NCBI GenBank assembly: GCA_030386875.1
Contig: CM059569.1
Coordinates: 38,479,842 to 38,543,841 of the forward strand
DNA from: Morinoia aosen
Taxonomy: Eukaryota; Arthropoda; Malacostraca; Amphipoda; Talitridae
Direction: 5' to 3'
Length of the DNA: 64,000 bases
The stretch's first letter is position 1. Each line of letters begins with the position of its first letter. Below, piece after piece: positions 10,984 to 20,235 of this stretch. The translations under genes and the position numbers were made by a program. The notes below the pieces were generated by a model that was not told the origin of the DNA, searched no databases, and saw only the letters and a program-made list of their open reading frames with translations.

Positions 10984-12906
10984 TGTAGCATGGGTTGAGG
11001 CTGTCCCTCTTCCTGATACCCAAACTGAGACTGTAGCGCGCGCCTTCATGACCACCTGGATTTCGATTTGGGGTTCCCTTAAGTGTCACGCATGACCGGG
11101 GATCACAATTTACCTCCAAATTTTGGAGTGAGCTTAGCTCCGCCTTAGGTTGTACTAACACCAGCACTACCGCTTACCATCCGCAGTCGAATGGACTTAT
11201 TGAGAGAGTCCACAGAGATCTCAAAGCTGCGCTGCGCTGCCTTAATTGCAGTCACGATTGGACTGACAGACTTCCAGTAGTATTATTGAGCGTCCGCAAT
11301 TTGTATCGACAGGATCAGCAGTGCACAGCAGCAGAGATGCTTTATGGGAAAACACTTCGTCTCCCCGGCGACATTGTTGACCCAAAACCTTTGCCTGAAT
11401 TTTCATCCGCTGACCGTTCCGCATATGTAACCTGTCTCAAAGATTGCATGCGTAAGATCAAGTATGTTGCTCCACGAATGCCTCAAACAAAAGACAAATT
11501 AGATCCTGCTTTGCAAGACTGCACACATGTGTACGTCCGTAATGACGCCATCAAACCTACACTCACGCGCCCTTATGATGGCCCATTCAAAATACTCAAA
11601 CGGACGCCCAAGTATTTCATCCTTGAAAGATCTGGTTCACACGACCCTGTGAGCATTGATCGATTAAAAGTCGCGTACACTTCCGATCATAGTGTAACTT
11701 CTAACTCATCATTCTCTCCACAGAATTCCCTTTCCACTGAGACTCGATCATATCTATCATCTCAGCTTCCTCAGTTGGCTGCCTTGTTGCCTAGTCAACT
11801 TGAGTGTAATCCTTTCTATGTGCCTGTACATTCAAACCCTATCCCTAAGCCTATCGTAGACTCTAATTCTAGCCCTCTTACTGAAACAGCGACAAGTCTG
11901 GAGAGACCAGACGAGCCCGCTGCAGTAACTCCTGTTCCTAGAACTCTTGCCGATCTAAACTTGCAGACCCGTTTGGTGAAACTTCCCCGCGCAGTAACAT
12001 TTTCCGACCGCCAAACTCGGCATGGTCGCGTTGTTCGAACTCCTTCCCGCTACAAATGATTGCAGCGGGTGGACCTTTCGGTCTGCGCCTTGGGGGGTAA
12101 TGTAGCATTCGCTACAAAGCGTGAAAATTATAAACTTTCCCATTCGCACTTAAATAAAATAATTTTTAGCATTAAAAATCTTACTCTAAATTATTATTAA
12201 TAATTTTCTACTTATAATAAGTAATACTTAAAGTTTTTGTGCAGAAAAGCATAAAATTAAAAGTCACGATTGACATGTTCGTGTTTTAAGCCTCTGAATT
12301 TGGCATCACTGCACGGTGGCGTCTCTTTTTGAACACTCATTCTCTCGTGCATCACTAGCTCGTGCATACCGCGTTCGTGACCTCAACGTCATCACCAACG
12401 CCACCACACACTCAGTTTTCCCCTGGGCCTTTTCTGGAACTAGTTTTGGGCCTTCTTATTTTGTTGGGATTCGTTTTTGGACTTGTTTTGTCTTAGTTTT
12501 GGCCTTGTTTTTGGCCTTACTGAATTTTACCTGAGCTTGAGCCTGAGAGATCTTGCAATACCTGCTTCTACTACGATAACTTGCTCGTCCAGCTTGGGAT
12601 TAATAAAACAGATACCATAAGTGACAACATCAACGTCAAGGGTTCTTTTTCAAAGGCTTCTATAAATTCTCAAACACCACTCATTACATCCCGCCGAACT
12701 TCACCATCGACCACAGGACCCCGACGGCACGGAGTGCCCACCTAGAGAAGATCTTCCAGTCAAGATCCCGCCAGTCCACCGGGCGTTCCTTCCAATATAT
12801 ACCAAAAGCTGAGTTTCCACGCCTTATTATCCTTCTCTCATGGTTTACAAATACTTATCGAGGATTCACGTTTAGTGTTTGGCCATACCCACGGCTAAAC
12901 CTAACA
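10984..12906 (+). mobile_element. Ty3/gypsy remnant, same family as the element at 31870-38485
   Basis: A heavily broken copy. The parts left are the end of the integrase region, the C-terminal pol tail (about 11286-12059) and a full 3' LTR at 12101-12906; most of the element is missing. The retained protein is very close to the matching part of the minus-strand element at 32729-36133 (shared CTAAEMLYG, LRLPGDIVDPKPLPEF). The duplication ggac is at 10980-10983 and 12907-12910, and the empty site matches the neighbouring SINE copy. Its LTR has diverged more from that of the other element than that element's two LTRs have from each other, so it is older. Confidence 0.9.
12101..12906 (+). repeat. 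LTR of the gypsy remnant
   Basis: Starts TGTAGCATTCGC and ends CTAACA. It is preceded by the purine run ttggggggtaa, the likely polypurine tract. Homologous along its length to the LTRs at 31870-32687 and 37635-38485. Confidence 0.88.
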
Positions 12907-12924
12907 GGACGTCCTAAAACAAAA

Positions 12925-13035
12925 GTTCCATACGAGGAGTACTAATTGACAAACCATCCGAGGTGTCCAAATAGATAAGCCATACGAGGCATAATAATAG
13001 GCAAACTATTCGAGGTGTACTAATAGACAAACTAT
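12925..13035. repeat. degenerate ~27-bp tandem repeat, block 2
   Basis: Four units of a motif like ccatacgaggcgtactaat followed by agacaaa. Related blocks flank it on both sides of the inserted elements. Confidence 0.6.
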
Positions 13036-13981
13036 CAAACAAACAAAACAAACAAACATCGGCATCTTTGGGATGCTTTATTTCCAATCAAGCCTGATAC
13101 AATTATGATCTTAAGCATTGGTTTTTCAAATGTCTTATAACTAACACTATTTATAGGACACCATGACGGTTTTCCCGTAAAGCCGGTACCCATTTCCGAC
13201 ACCTGGGTCGAGTGGGGTGTGGTGTATTGCTACGCCAGGCATGTATTCCTACGCTCGGCCAATCACAGGGCGGCGCCTGTCGGCGGGTTGCTTTGTGTAC
13301 ACATCGTATTTTGTGTTCACGGACGCTTTGGTGTTCCAATGTGTTTATTCTGTTTAGAATTACACATGCGACGTATTAACGTTGTAAGCTGCTCCGTTTG
13401 AGTGGCAGGAGATATTTTGTGGGATCTATTTCCTGACGTGTGGAGTGTCGGTCTGAGCGCCGGCCTTGAGCATTATAGCGTCTGTTGCTGGCGAGTGAGG
13501 TTGAGCGTATTTGAGCTTCCGGTTTTGCTCTTGAAGTATCCTTGCGTGATACTTGTGTTGTGTTTTTGCTTGTGTGCTGAGACACAAGCAGGTAGTACCT
13601 GCAGGCGTGTTGTGCGCCTGTGTATCTGAGTGTTGTTCAGACGCACCACACTAGCTTGGAGCTAGTGTGTGTTTCCATTCTGCCGTGAAGTGTGTTCGTT
13701 TCACGGCAGCGTGTGTTCACACTGGGTGTGTCCTCTGACACACGAGCTCAGGTGTGTGTCTGGTGTCGGCTGCAGCTAGGGGAGGTTAGGAGGCCGATCC
13801 GAGCTCTGGGAGCTCGGCTTTGAGACCTTGAGTCTCGGGATTTGCACATCCCACAACATGGGGTATTGTGCTTGAGCTTTCCCCTATACCCAACGGAGAA
13901 AATCGCAGCGCCAGTGCCGGGATACGAACCTGCGACTCCAACATACAAGTCCGATCCCTTAACCGCTGTGCCACCGCGAGC
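13036..13981 (-). repeat. tRNA-derived SINE, long copy with a stem-loop-rich insert
   Basis: On the minus strand the tRNA-like head starts at 13981 with GCTCGCGGTGGCACAGCGG, and a B-box-like GGTTCGTATCCC follows. The element runs to the same 3' end as the copy at 5070-5524 (GTATCAGGCTTGATTGG, GATGCCGATG) and to a (TTTG)n tail at 13036-13058. Between the shared blocks it has about 630 bp that the short copy lacks (about 13240-13867). AATACCCC and AATACACC border this extra part. It is either an insertion or the ancestral long form. Confidence 0.8.
13534..13870. other. array of serial stem-loops
   Basis: At least ten non-identical inverted repeats follow one another with hardly any spacer. Perfect stems are: 13534-13540/13548-13554 (7 bp), 13567-13575/13582-13590 (9), 13588-13593/13597-13602 (6), 13602-13607/13615-13620 (6), 13625-13629/13637-13641 (5), 13647-13656/13660-13669 (10), 13680-13689/13700-13709 (10), 13726-13732/13737-13743 (7), 13799-13806/13810-13817 (8), 13822-13826/13832-13836 (5), 13837-13841/13848-13852 (5) and 13852-13856/13866-13870 (5). 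Loops are 3-10 bases. Transcribed from the SINE head it would be a strongly structured RNA. No known RNA family was recognised. Confidence 0.8.
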
Positions 13982-13984
13982 ATC

Positions 13985-14060
13985 AGAGGTTTACAAATAG
14001 ATAGACCAGACGAGGCATATTAATAGACAAACCATACTTGGCGTGCTTATAGATTAACTC
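13985..14060. repeat. degenerate ~27-bp tandem repeat, block 3
   Basis: Units like gaggcatattaatagacaaa continue the repeat of 12925-13035 on the other side of the long SINE, so the SINE probably landed in the array. Confidence 0.5.
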
Positions 14061-14180
14061 TGTCAAGGGTTAGTTAAATAAAAAAAAAGTAAAAAATATA
14101 TCATCTTTTTGCTAACAGAGTTGATCCCTGATACAAGGTTGATCCCTGAACCACTGTGCCACGGAGACAGTCTGTAAGAA

Positions 14181-14318
14181 GAAGACTGAATAGGACAAAT
14201 TTTGTACAACCGGATGTATACTCTGCTTAATTGTCTCCCGGTGGCGCTGAGGGGAGTTGTAGGGATTCTTGAATGTCTCCAAGTTCAAATTAAACGAGTT
14301 CGTGGAAAAACTACGTCA
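14181..14318. repeat. 138-bp dispersed repeat, copy 1
   Basis: About 90% identical to 16387-16524 in the same orientation. It includes tcccggtggcgctgagggg and gtctccaagttcaaattaaa. Family not recognised; no terminal repeats are evident. Confidence 0.7.
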
Positions 14319-14400
14319 GTCTTTAGGTTCCACGAAATGTTCTTGTTCACGCAGCAAATGCAATGTGTCTTGAGGTTTTGCTTTTACGCAAAAATAGAAA

Positions 14401-14545
14401 TGGAAACATATGCATATGTGTGTGTATATATATATGTGTGTGAACATGTACATGTGCGCACACATACATAAACGTGCATGTATGCGTGCACACACACACA
14501 TACACGCACACACACACACGTATTCATATATACATATATACGTAT
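14401..14545. repeat. compound TG/TA/CA microsatellite
   Basis: Runs of (TG)n, (TA)n and (CA)n in succession, able to pair with each other. Reading frames here are by-products of the repeat. Confidence 0.85.
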
Positions 14546-15937
14546 TGAAAATGAATAAAACAAAAAATAATAATGAACATAAGAAACAATCTTGTTCTTG
14601 TTATATCTAAAATAAGTCACTCTCAGTGTAATCGTAAGAAATAACCTGAAGGAAACTAAGTATTAGAAAATATACTTCGAAAAACGTATAATTGAAATTG
14701 TTTTTAATTTCCTAACAGAAATTTGAGGAAAACTCATGTTACAGTCTAGGAACAACAACAAGAAAAAACACATTTCATTCCCTTTCGGTATTCTCTGCAA
14801 CATCACGCGGACATGGGTACATGGGATAAAATGGAGATAAAGTGTAAGACTTATGTCACTTATGAGTAACAATTATCTACAAAATTTTGACAGAAATGCG
14901 TAAACAAACATATACTCACAATAAAAATTCATTGCTTGTTCAACACACGGGCAGAAAGATAATTTTCCACGATTCATATGCTCATATTGCGCTTTATACA
15001 GATATAAAGCTATCCATAAAAAGAAAAGAATCTCATTGATTTTACATTATGCACCGAGATTGGAAATAAGTGAATCATTTGTTCACATATGCAAATTAGT
15101 TTTAAGTAAAGTGTTTTATTAAATTGAACAAACGATAATAAAATAGACAGTGTTTGCGGTGTTTCACCCTGGTTTTCATTATTATATTTAGGTCTTGAGT
15201 TCATTCATGCAAACCAGAATGGTTAAATGCTTTCCCTTTTACATTTGTTTTAAAAAGGTTATTGCTATTTTCACTGTAATTTTATTCCTGACATTTTCTG
15301 ACATGCGTATCGGCTTGGAAGAAAAATAATATCTGAGTCTAGGATCAATATGAAAGATTAGAAAACTCCATGACGAGGAAACATATGTAGTCATTCACAC
15401 AATTGTGGATGCTCTCGTGAACTTTACGAGTACAAGCGTAAATACAAAATTTGTCATGAGTTTGTTTGGTAAGATGTAAAGTAGATTTTTTTTGTTCTCA
15501 GCCTTTCATGTTCACATCAGTCGAGGTAATCCTTTCGGTTTTGCGATCCTCTAATTTGCGCTAGAAGAGCAGCATGTGGACTAACATAATTTTCCAAGAG
15601 CCAAATTTGTTAGACTGAAGATATATAGCAATTTTTGCACATATTTGTAATCAGTTCTCATGGGCAATTCTTTCAATACACATAACTCATCTCTCAACAT
15701 AGTCTAATATGCATGAAGCCTTGCTCTAATGATGAGCTATTCTGATTTTCGTCTATTCTACGATCCATCAGTCTGAAAACGAGGAGAAACGTTGCGTACT
15801 GAGTGGCACATATCCGGTTGGAGTAATAGTGGACCACTTTTATGATAAGAAAAGTTTAAAATCTAATGTGTTGAAATGCATTTCATGTGTGCCTTTTTTA
15901 GAAATAAACGGTTTTTCTTTCTCTTTTATTTCTATAG
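14546..15937. other. spacer, nothing recognised
   Basis: AT-rich with only short open frames; no convincing exon or repeat. Confidence 0.45.
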
Positions 15938-16109
15938 GGGCCATCATGGTCATTCAACAACAGAGCTCCGAAAGCATTCATGGGCTTTCCCTCAGGAGTG
16001 AGCTCTCACTTCCGTCACAGGACAAGCGTTACCTCTGTGAAGCACGCTCTTATTTGATTAACGGCGCCGTATATAGTGGCTTAAACGATCAACTTTTAGA
16101 CTTCAACAG
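15938..16109 (+). CDS. candidate isolated coding exon, unrecognised
   Basis: A 172-bp segment bounded by a good acceptor (a long pyrimidine tract, then tctatag) and a donor cag|gtatat. It opens with GCCATCATGG, a strong Kozak context, at 15946. It then stays open for 54 codons (MVIQQQSSESIHGLSL..., ending GLNDQLLDFNR) and leaves phase 2. Its base composition is more balanced than its AT-rich flanks. No downstream exon with matching phase was identified, and the protein is not recognised. It may be the first coding exon of a gene whose remainder I could not find, or chance. It lies between the two copies of the 138-bp repeat. Confidence 0.4.
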
Positions 16110-16386
16110 GTATATATTATGTATACTTCTTTTTTACCTTTGCAGAATTGTTCTAGACCTACACGTGTTAAAATACAGAGATAACCAGTCAACGTTTTAC
16201 TGGAGTGAACATTCAATGTTGTTGAAATTCTACAAGTGTCAGTCTATGAAAGGCCACACTTCGATGTTTATAACATCATCTTTAGGCTGTAAAATGCAAA
16301 AGAGACAAGTCACATTGAAAAAACTATGTAAATCCAAAACTTAAGTTACGTCAGACTGAATAAAAATATTGGTAATTACAGCGCAA
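16110..16386. other. spacer, nothing recognised
   Basis: The frame of the preceding segment stays open for a further 230 bases, but without protein-like composition. Nothing else is seen. Confidence 0.35.
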
Positions 16387-16524
16387 GAAGACTAGATCAG
16401 ACAAATTTTGTACAACAGGATGTATACTCTGATTAATTGTCTCCCGGTGGCGCTGAGGGGAATTTTAGGGAGTCTTGAATGTCTCCAAGTTCAAATTAAA
16501 CGAATTCGTGGAAAAAGTACGTCA
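16387..16524. repeat. 138-bp dispersed repeat, copy 2
   Basis: Second copy of the repeat at 14181-14318, same length, ending at the same acgtca. Confidence 0.7.
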
Positions 16525-16878
16525 TACGCCGCCGGTGGGCCACTGCCATCAGCCTGCTGGGGGAAACAGCGACCTCCAACTTTGATGTTGGCCTTCCTGA
16601 AGCCACGAGCCATGTTACTAGAAGTGAAAGTGAAGCCTTATCATGGGCCTTGGCCGAGTAGTAGTTTAGGTCTTTTTCTTTCCGACTTCAAATGGACTTA
16701 AGAGAGCAAATTTTACTACATAGTTCGCATATGATTCAATCACTTCAATCACTTATACTACATAAGGATAAGAATACATATAATGTTTTGTTTCCATCTA
16801 TTGGATGTAAATAGTTTTATATGATGAAAGTTTAAAATAAAATATGTTGACTTTTCGGGTAAATTTTTTGGAAATGTA

Positions 16879-18743
16879 CGTTTTTACTTTCTTTTCTTCG
16901 GACCGTACAACGTTTTTGCTTTCTTTTCTTCGGACCGTACAACGTTTTTGCTTTCTTTTCTTCAGACCGTACAACGTTTTTGCTTTCTTTTCTTCGGACC
17001 GTACAACGTTTTTGCTTTCTTTTCTTCGGACCGTACAACGTTTTTGCTTTCTTTTCTTCAGACCGTACAACGTTTTTGCTTTCTTTTCTTCGGACCGTAC
17101 AACGTTTTTGCTTTCTTTTCTTCGGACCGTACAACGTTTTTGCTTTCTTTTCTTCGGACCGTACAACGTTTTTGCTTTCTTTTCTTCGGAACGTACAACA
17201 TTTTTGCTTTCTTTTCTTCGGACCGTACAACGTTTTTGCTTTCTTTTCTTCAGACCGTACAACGTTTTTGCTTTCTTTTCTTCGGACCGTACAACGTTTT
17301 TGCTTTCTTTTCTTCGGACCGTACAACGTTTTTGCTTTCTTTTCTTCGGAACGTACAACATTTTTGCTTTCTTTTCTTCGGACCGTACAACGTTTTTGCT
17401 TTCTTTTCTTCAGACCGTACAACATTTTTGCTTTCTTTTCTTCGGACCGTACAACGTTTTTGCTTTCTTTTCTTCGGACCGTACAACGTTTTTGCTTTCT
17501 TTTCTTCGGACCGTACAACGTTTTTGCTTTCTTTTCTTCGGAACGTACAACATTTTTGCTTTCTTTTCTTCGGACCGTACAACGTTTTTGCTTTCTTTTC
17601 TTCAGACCGTACAACGTTTTTGCTTTCTTTTCTTCGGAACGTACAACGTTTTTGCTTTCTTTTCTTCGGACCGTACAACGTTTTTGCTTTCTTTTCTTCG
17701 GACCGTACAACGTTTTTGCTTTCTTTTCTTCGGACCGTACAACGTTTTTGCTTTCTTTTCTTCGGAACGTACAACGTTTTTGCTTTCTTTTCTTCGGACC
17801 GTACAACGTTTTTGCTTTCTTTTCTTCGGACCGTACAACGTTTTTGCTTTCTTTTCTTCGGACCGTACAACGTTTTTGCTTTCTTTTCTTCGGACTGTAC
17901 AACGTTTTTGCTTTCTTTTTTTCGGACCGTACAACGTTTTTGCTTTCTTTTTTTCGGACCGTACAACGTTTTTGCTTTCTTTTCTTCAGACCGTACAACG
18001 TTTTTGCTTTTTTTTCTTCGGACTGTACAACGTTTTTGCTTTCTTTTCTTCGGACCGTACAACGTTTTTGCTTTCTTTTCTTCGGAACGTACAACATTTT
18101 TGCTTTCTTTTCTTCGGACCGTACAACGTTTTTGCTTTCTTTTCTTCGGACCGTACAACGTTTTTGCTTTCTTTTCTTCGGACCGTACAACGTTTTTGCT
18201 TTCTTTTCTTCAGACCGTACAACGTTTTTGCTTTCTTTTCTTCGGACTGTACAACGTTTTTGCTTTCTTTTCTTCGGACCGTACAACGTTTTTGCTTTCT
18301 TTTCTTCGGACCGTACAACGTTTTTGCTTTCTTTTTTTCGGACCGTACAACGTTTTTGCTTTCTTTTCTTCGGACCGTACAACGTTTTTGCTTTCTTTTC
18401 TTCGGACTGTACAACGTTTTTGCTTTCTTTTCTTCGGACCGTACAACGTTTTTGCTTTCTTTTCTTCGGACCGTACAACGTTTTTGCTTTCTTTTCTTCG
18501 GACCGTACAACGTTTTTGCTTTCTTTTCTTCAGACCGTACAACGTTTTTGCTTTCTTTTCTTCGGACTGTACAACGTTTTGCTTTCTTTTCTTCGGACTG
18601 TACAACGTTTTTGCTTTCTTTTCTTCGGACCGTACAACGTTTTTGCTTTCTTTTCTTCGGACCGTACAACGTTTTTGCTTTCTTTTTTTCGGACCGTACA
18701 ACGTTTTTGCTTTCTTTTCTTCAGACCGTACAACGTTTTTGCT
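16879..18743. repeat. 32-bp satellite-like tandem array, about 58 copies
   Basis: The unit is tttttgctttcttttcttcg followed by gaccgtacaacg. Units are very alike; variants include cagaccg, cggactg and cggaacg with acaacat. One unit near 18575 is one base short. Because 32 is not a multiple of 3, a stop-free unit stays open in several frames, so the long frames on both strands (KKAKTLYGPKKRKQKRCTV and FFSSDRTTFLLSFLRTV types) are by-products, not genes. The variant order cggaacg - cggaccg - cagaccg recurs every 5-6 units in the first half, a higher-order pattern. Confidence 0.93.
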
Positions 18744-19109
18744 AACCTTGAGCGACAACCCTTTTGTACTTCCGACTCGTGGGAATCTTTCATACCTGCA
18801 TTGATTTTAGAGGATAGTTTCAATTTTTTTTTAGGCTTTGTTGTAAACCAACTTTTCCCAACTACAGTAGTTACTAGGTGCGTTCCAGCTGATTTGTCTC
18901 CACAAAATACTAGTTTCAAATTTACTTATAATAGATATTTTTTATTTTAGGTGAATAACTATTTACTCCCACCCGCTAATTTCTCAACGATATCAACGAC
19001 TGGTGTAGAATTGCCTGTGTCAATGTAATGGAAGAGTGTTCTCAAAGGATTTATTTTCAGTATTCACAAGCTTTGTTTTGAGTCATCGCTCCTCGATTAC
19101 TCAAAGAGA

Positions 19110-19141
<32 letters not shown>

Positions 19142-20000
19142 ATTATATAACATATATGGAAGAGCATATACATCGTTTAGTTACCTTTTCATTTTCCCCA
19201 TTTTACACTCAACTCCTGAGTTTCGTCTATTTCTTATTGTTTTTCTATCCATTCAGGTTATAATGTTACGAAATATTTCAAATCGAATTGGTTGCCGTAC
19301 AGTTTGGGTGTAAAATTTTATTGTAGGTGAAGACTTTTCCCCCTTTAAGCGCCATGATCAATGGGTTTATGGACCGCTAGAGAAAACCTAGGCCTAACTT
19401 TATTGGCAGCTTTATCATAAAGCCAAATAAGTTTACATTTACATTGGTTTTCCCCATTTAAGGTAAAAGGAAGGCGCAGAAGGGAAAAGAAGAACAAAAG
19501 CCCGCATGAGGTAAGACAACTTTCAATTTTGTAGTTTGCGAAAAAGGGGATTATAAAATGTATATTAAATTCAAAAATGCGCTTAACGAGCTTCCATGTC
19601 AAAATGTGAAAATAATTATGAACTTTAATTATTTGGCTGTTAATATCTATTACAGCAATAACTTTGGTTTCGAAAGAGTTATAAATGTTCTGGTCGCATA
19701 AATTCATGTTAGATTGAAAAATACCTAAGCTTTAGTTATACATGTAAAAATACCGTACATTCTTGGCACAAAGGTCCGCAGAGAGGAAACGACTGGTTTG
19801 TGTTTCTAAAACAATTTACAAGCATTTCTTGAACCTCAGCTTCGTGTTCTTTAAAAGTTACGCCTACGAAGAAAACACGCACATCGTACACCTACCAGGC
19901 TCTATCTTGTACTAATTAAAAAATTGATGAAAAAACCTAATCATACATGTAGAACAGTTTTTTCGTCCTTCGATTTCCTCAGTATGTATTGTATACTGCG
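18744..20000. other. spacer with a (TA)n microsatellite
   Basis: A (TA)n tract lies at about 19110-19155. The rest is AT-rich and nothing is recognised. Confidence 0.5.
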
Positions 20001-20003
20001 CAC

Positions 20004-20032
20004 ACGTCATGATGGGCGGGGCTTTATATAAC
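20004..20032 (+). promoter_or_regulatory. core promoter: CRE-like site, GC box and TATA box
   Basis: acgtca at 20004-20009, a GC box gggcgggg at 20014-20021 and ctttatataac at 20022-20032 form a compact TATA promoter. Transcription would begin near 20055-20065. About 200 bases downstream there is an ATG directly followed by a consensus splice donor. The promoter may serve the gene at 26281-29443; that link is inferred. Confidence 0.5.
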
Positions 20033-20059
20033 AACGCGAATGCAGACCGTGATGCAGAC

Positions 20060-20235
20060 TTTTAGCAGAGACTTAAAAACAGTCACTAATTCACTGCTTG
20101 ACTGTACCTTGCTGGTCAGTTAGCATCAGACTTCGGAAGGAAGTGGTTGCACCGTTTGCTTCCCTCAATCTTCACTGCCAACGTGCAACTCGTGCTGGAG
20201 TTAGTGCGTTACACTCCGATTAGAGTATTCAATGG
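20060..20235 (+). other. candidate 5' leader exon ending ATGG|GTGAGT
   Basis: Downstream of the TATA box the sequence runs to a strong donor after ATGG (20232-20235), leaving phase 1. The exon starting at 26281 needs exactly two bases to complete a codon, so joining would give Met-Gly-Glu-Leu-Ser-Gln-Pro. The start site is approximate and no transcript evidence exists. A second open frame crosses the same segment (ASDFGRKWLHRLLPS...), so it could instead be an internal exon. Confidence 0.35.

Noticed and set aside
14401-14620. Short frames rich in Cys, Val and His
   Set aside because: They are translations of the TG/CA microsatellite.
16832-18950. Six or more open frames of 110-656 codons on both strands
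   Set aside because: All are read-outs of the 32-bp tandem repeat, which has no stop in most frames; no non-repetitive protein is included.
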